64,000 nt of DNA from Sabellastarte sp. h YS-2021 (taxonomy: Eukaryota > Annelida > Polychaeta > Sabellida > Sabellidae), in NCBI GenBank assembly GCA_964017235.1, contig OZ024929.1:156473609-156537608 (forward strand), read 5' to 3'. Below the pieces are notes generated by a model that searched no databases, was not told the origin of the DNA, and worked only from the letters and a program-made list of their open reading frames with translations. Positions 61,532-64,000 of the stretch are shown here, one piece after another. The position numbers and the translations under genes are program-made. Within the stretch, counting starts at the first letter, position 1. Every line of letters begins with the position of its first letter.

Positions 61532-61612
61532 ACAGGAGCCTTCAGTAGTACAGTGGTGAGACACATGCTTCCCAACACTGCTGTTGTGAGTTCGAGTCTC
61601 TGTTTTAGTGAA
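61532..61612 (+). mobile_element. tRNA-like SINE head (degenerate)
   Basis: CAGTAGTACAGTGGTGAGAC, then GTGAGTTCGAGTCTCTG have the order and spacing of pol III A and B boxes and resemble the SINE heads elsewhere in the window. No tail or target duplication was found. Confidence 0.5.
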
Positions 61613-62372
61613 ATGTAGAAATAAGGCAATTACTGATCTATGGTCCATCTTTTAAAAAGTGCAGAATCGTGATTTACATGCAGCAAGTTTGTGACGATGC
61701 TTTAAAAGGTTCTCGCCATAGCATGACCTAAAGAATATAATGCATCCTGACATTATTTCAAGAAAGAAGTCTGGAAAATATGGCTTAGTCTAACATAGAG
61801 GTGATCTATTTTTGGGAATGATCTGCAACCAATTATCTCCAAGAATTTCTGAAGGATTTTTTGTATCATTGCACTTGTAAGCAATAGTAAAAGTGGAGGA
61901 GGCATGCTTTTCTCAGGGTACTCTGATTATACATGTCAATATTTTGGATCTAGCACTTGTTATTGAATTCACAAGTGTAACTGTGCAGTGACTTTGGTTT
62001 ACTAATGCAAAATCATTATTACCCGCACCCCCTGAAGGGGGTCTGGGTCATATTTTTATACACAATATGTGGGGTCCGTTGGTCGGGCCTAAAAGATGGC
62101 CTGGACACAGATACTGATCATGAATCCAGAATTGCTTTTCTGATTTTTGCATTATCTGCATGCAGAGATCAGAAAATATTCATGAGATCAGGGTCATATT
62201 ATAACACTACATGGGATCTCCCCATGCATTGGTAATCATTCAAGTTGATATGGATCTAGAACACATGTTGTTCATCATTATTATATTGCAGAGTGTACAT
62301 GATTGTCAGATTATTGTTTAAAATTCAAGTCTAAAATCATAATAATAAGCTGGGCTTAAGTAATTTTGTTCA
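61613..62372. other. Unassigned spacer
   Basis: No supported feature. Confidence 0.4.
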
Positions 62373-63520
62373 CCAACAGTAATATCGTTGGACAACATCT
62401 GATTCAACAAAATTAGTGACATCAGGCATTAAATAACTTGTGTTTTCCAAGGTAAGTATCATTTAATAACATCTGACACAACTACTAGTACTTGAGAGCA
62501 ATGCTTAAGTGCTTGTTCTCCAACAATATCTTAAACTAGAGAAAGCAAAATTGACAGGCCAGGGAGTCCCTTATGCAAAAATTTCCCACCCAGTTTCTTG
62601 GGAATTCTATCTCCCCTACCAATGAAGTTAAGAATTTAGGTGTTACTTTTGATTTTGGAAACACCTTTGTCAGTCGTATAACCAAGGTTTGTTGTGCCTG
62701 CTACTATCATCTCAAAGATTTCAGACACATTCATAAATTCCTCAGTGTGGAGACTATAGCCCTGCTGGCAAACTCAATGATCAATAGTCGAATTGACTAC
62801 TACAATTCCCTACTTTATGGTGTGAATAACTTTAACATGGCTAAACTCCAAAAGATTCAAAATGCCCTTTGTAGAATTGTTCTCAGACTTTATAAAACAA
62901 GCCATGTTACTTCCTATCTGCAAAAACTACACTGGCTCCCCATTTCATACCGTATTTTATTCAAATATAATCTTATTACATTCAAGGCTATCAAATTCTC
63001 CCAACCCACATACTTATCATCCTTAATCAAAACCAGTAGCCTTACTCGTGGACATCGGCTTTCTCTTTCTCCAGTTCGTCCCAAGAAGGCCATTAGTAGG
63101 CGCGGTTTTGCAATGGCTTCTCCCACTGAATGGAACAGACTCCCACAATCGGTCCGATCACAGAACACAATAATGGGGTTTCAAAGCCAGTTAGAAACCT
63201 ATTTGTTTATACTTGAATACCCTCCACCATAGTATATCTCCCCTTGAATTTTGACCCGGCATGTCCCTCATCTTTCCCTTTTTGCCTCAAGCGCATTAGA
63301 GGATGTTGGGTCAATTTTGCACTGTATAAATGTTTCTATTCTATTCTATTCTAATATTATTTGATAATATCTGATCCAATAAATAAATGAAACCAGGCCT
63401 TAAATAACATTTGCCCTCCAACAGTGACATTGTTTAATGTCACCTGTTCCAACAAATAAGTGAGACCAAGGCTTAAATAAGTTTGTTCTCCAACATAAGT
63501 ATCATTTAATAACTTCTAAC
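62373..63520. repeat. 73-bp minisatellite, about five units, split by an L2 insertion
   Basis: Units begin CCAACA or CCAAGG at 62373, 62447 and 62520 on the left and at 63418 and 63490 on the right (periods 72-74). Each contains an AACATCTGA-like word and TTAAATAA. The third unit is cut by the LINE: its first about 10 bp lie left of the insert, its last about 62 bp right. Confidence 0.8.
62530..63352 (+). mobile_element. 5'-truncated L2/CR1-like LINE, young
   Basis: The insert starts abruptly in the post-palm region (LKL), is frame-broken for about 40 nt, and is then open from 62573 to the stop at 63232 (219 codons). That frame reads NSISPTNEVKNLGVTFDF, MINSRIDYYNSLLYGV, LQKLHWLPISYRILFKYN and TEWNRLPQSVRSQNTIMGFQ. 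The 3' UTR ends in ATTCT tandem repeats (63335-63352). AATAT at both edges may be a short target duplication. Its lineage is related to, but distinct from, copies A and B. Confidence 0.88.
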
Positions 63521-64000
63521 CATTCTTTATCTCTTTTGTACATGCATATTTGTTTCAACAACAGGTAAATGTTTTTACAGGTATTATACAAATTTATGAC
63601 ACATTGTGAAAGGTTGCAAGTATCATTATCAGCTCCTCTATATTTAAGTGGAGCCAGACGTCTTTGTGAAAACTCTGTCATTAGGTATACTGGTGTTTTT
63701 CTTGCCATTTATGCGCCTTATTTGTGTAATTATATCACTTTAGATTAGACATGTCCGTGGTTTGTCAGAAATAACAAGTTCAAAGGTACAGGCAAAAAAA
63801 ATTACATACCATAATCATTATAATTGTAAAACAGTTTTATTTTTTTATATCTTGGCCTAATTAAGTAAAATGACAAAAGCAAAAATGTAATTATTTAACA
63901 TTTATACATGCATCATACCTTATAGCAAGTTTATCATAGTTACTTATTCAGTTAGCATCTTTATTGTAACCCTGTTTCCAAATGCACGCCATAGTGTTTA
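63521..64000. other. Unassigned window end
   Basis: No supported feature; AT-rich. Confidence 0.4.

Noticed and set aside
61532-61612. Functional tRNA gene
   Set aside because: Only A- and B-box-like words; no foldable acceptor or anticodon arms seen.
1-64000. A new multi-gene system (defence, biosynthesis, etc.)
   Set aside because: Apart from chordin, all recognisable coding sequence belongs to retrotransposons; no cluster of unknown conserved genes is visible.

Overview
The window is eukaryotic, intron-rich and AT-rich. It is almost certainly from an invertebrate animal. My best guess is a lophotrochozoan, probably a mollusc, judging from the tRNA-derived SINE with its AAACCCCAA-type tail, the abundant L2/CR1-like LINEs and the DIRS-like elements; this assignment is inference. 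No prokaryotic features, operons or CRISPR arrays are present.

The only host gene I can support is a chordin orthologue (CHRD) on the minus strand, about 41.17-60.0 kb. I traced 18 coding exons with matching splice phases and canonical GT/AG ends. In order they encode von Willebrand C module CR1, four CHRD domains, CR2, CR3, a linker containing an 18-nt microexon, and CR4. The signal-peptide exon lies upstream (above 59995) and was not found. The extreme C-terminus is uncertain. Its introns carry L2 fragments, palindromic MITEs and tandem repeats.

The left 40 kb is a graveyard of mobile elements, many nested. From left to right: a degraded L2-like LINE split by a nearly intact antisense L2-like LINE (0-6 kb); a short SINE; a decayed Ty3/gypsy-type LTR element (7.3-10.1 kb); a foldback element holding a SINE (10.5-12.2 kb); a DIRS-like tyrosine-recombinase retrotransposon (12.3-15.9 kb); L2 debris; a palindromic MITE; a jockey/Daphne-like LINE (18.7-21.3 kb); a TIR element beside a 5S-rRNA-derived sequence (22.5-23.4 kb); an antisense LINE (23.8-25.2 kb); tandem arrays (25.4-29 kb); a multi-layer nest of TIR elements and a SINE in an L2 (29.5-34.7 kb); and a second DIRS-like element whose recombinase gene is split by an L2, itself holding a MITE (35.6-39.3 kb). 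The right end (60-64 kb) holds chordin upstream or intronic DNA and a 73-bp minisatellite split by a young L2 insertion.

The most interesting unexplained material is structural. There are at least six dispersed copies of a palindromic TIR family inserted at CWG trinucleotides. There are three otherwise unrelated TIR elements that all begin CCCAG and are packed with family-specific short motifs. There is a 2.9-kb element with an exact 11-bp target duplication that contains two further insertions. I found no evidence of a wholly new coding system.
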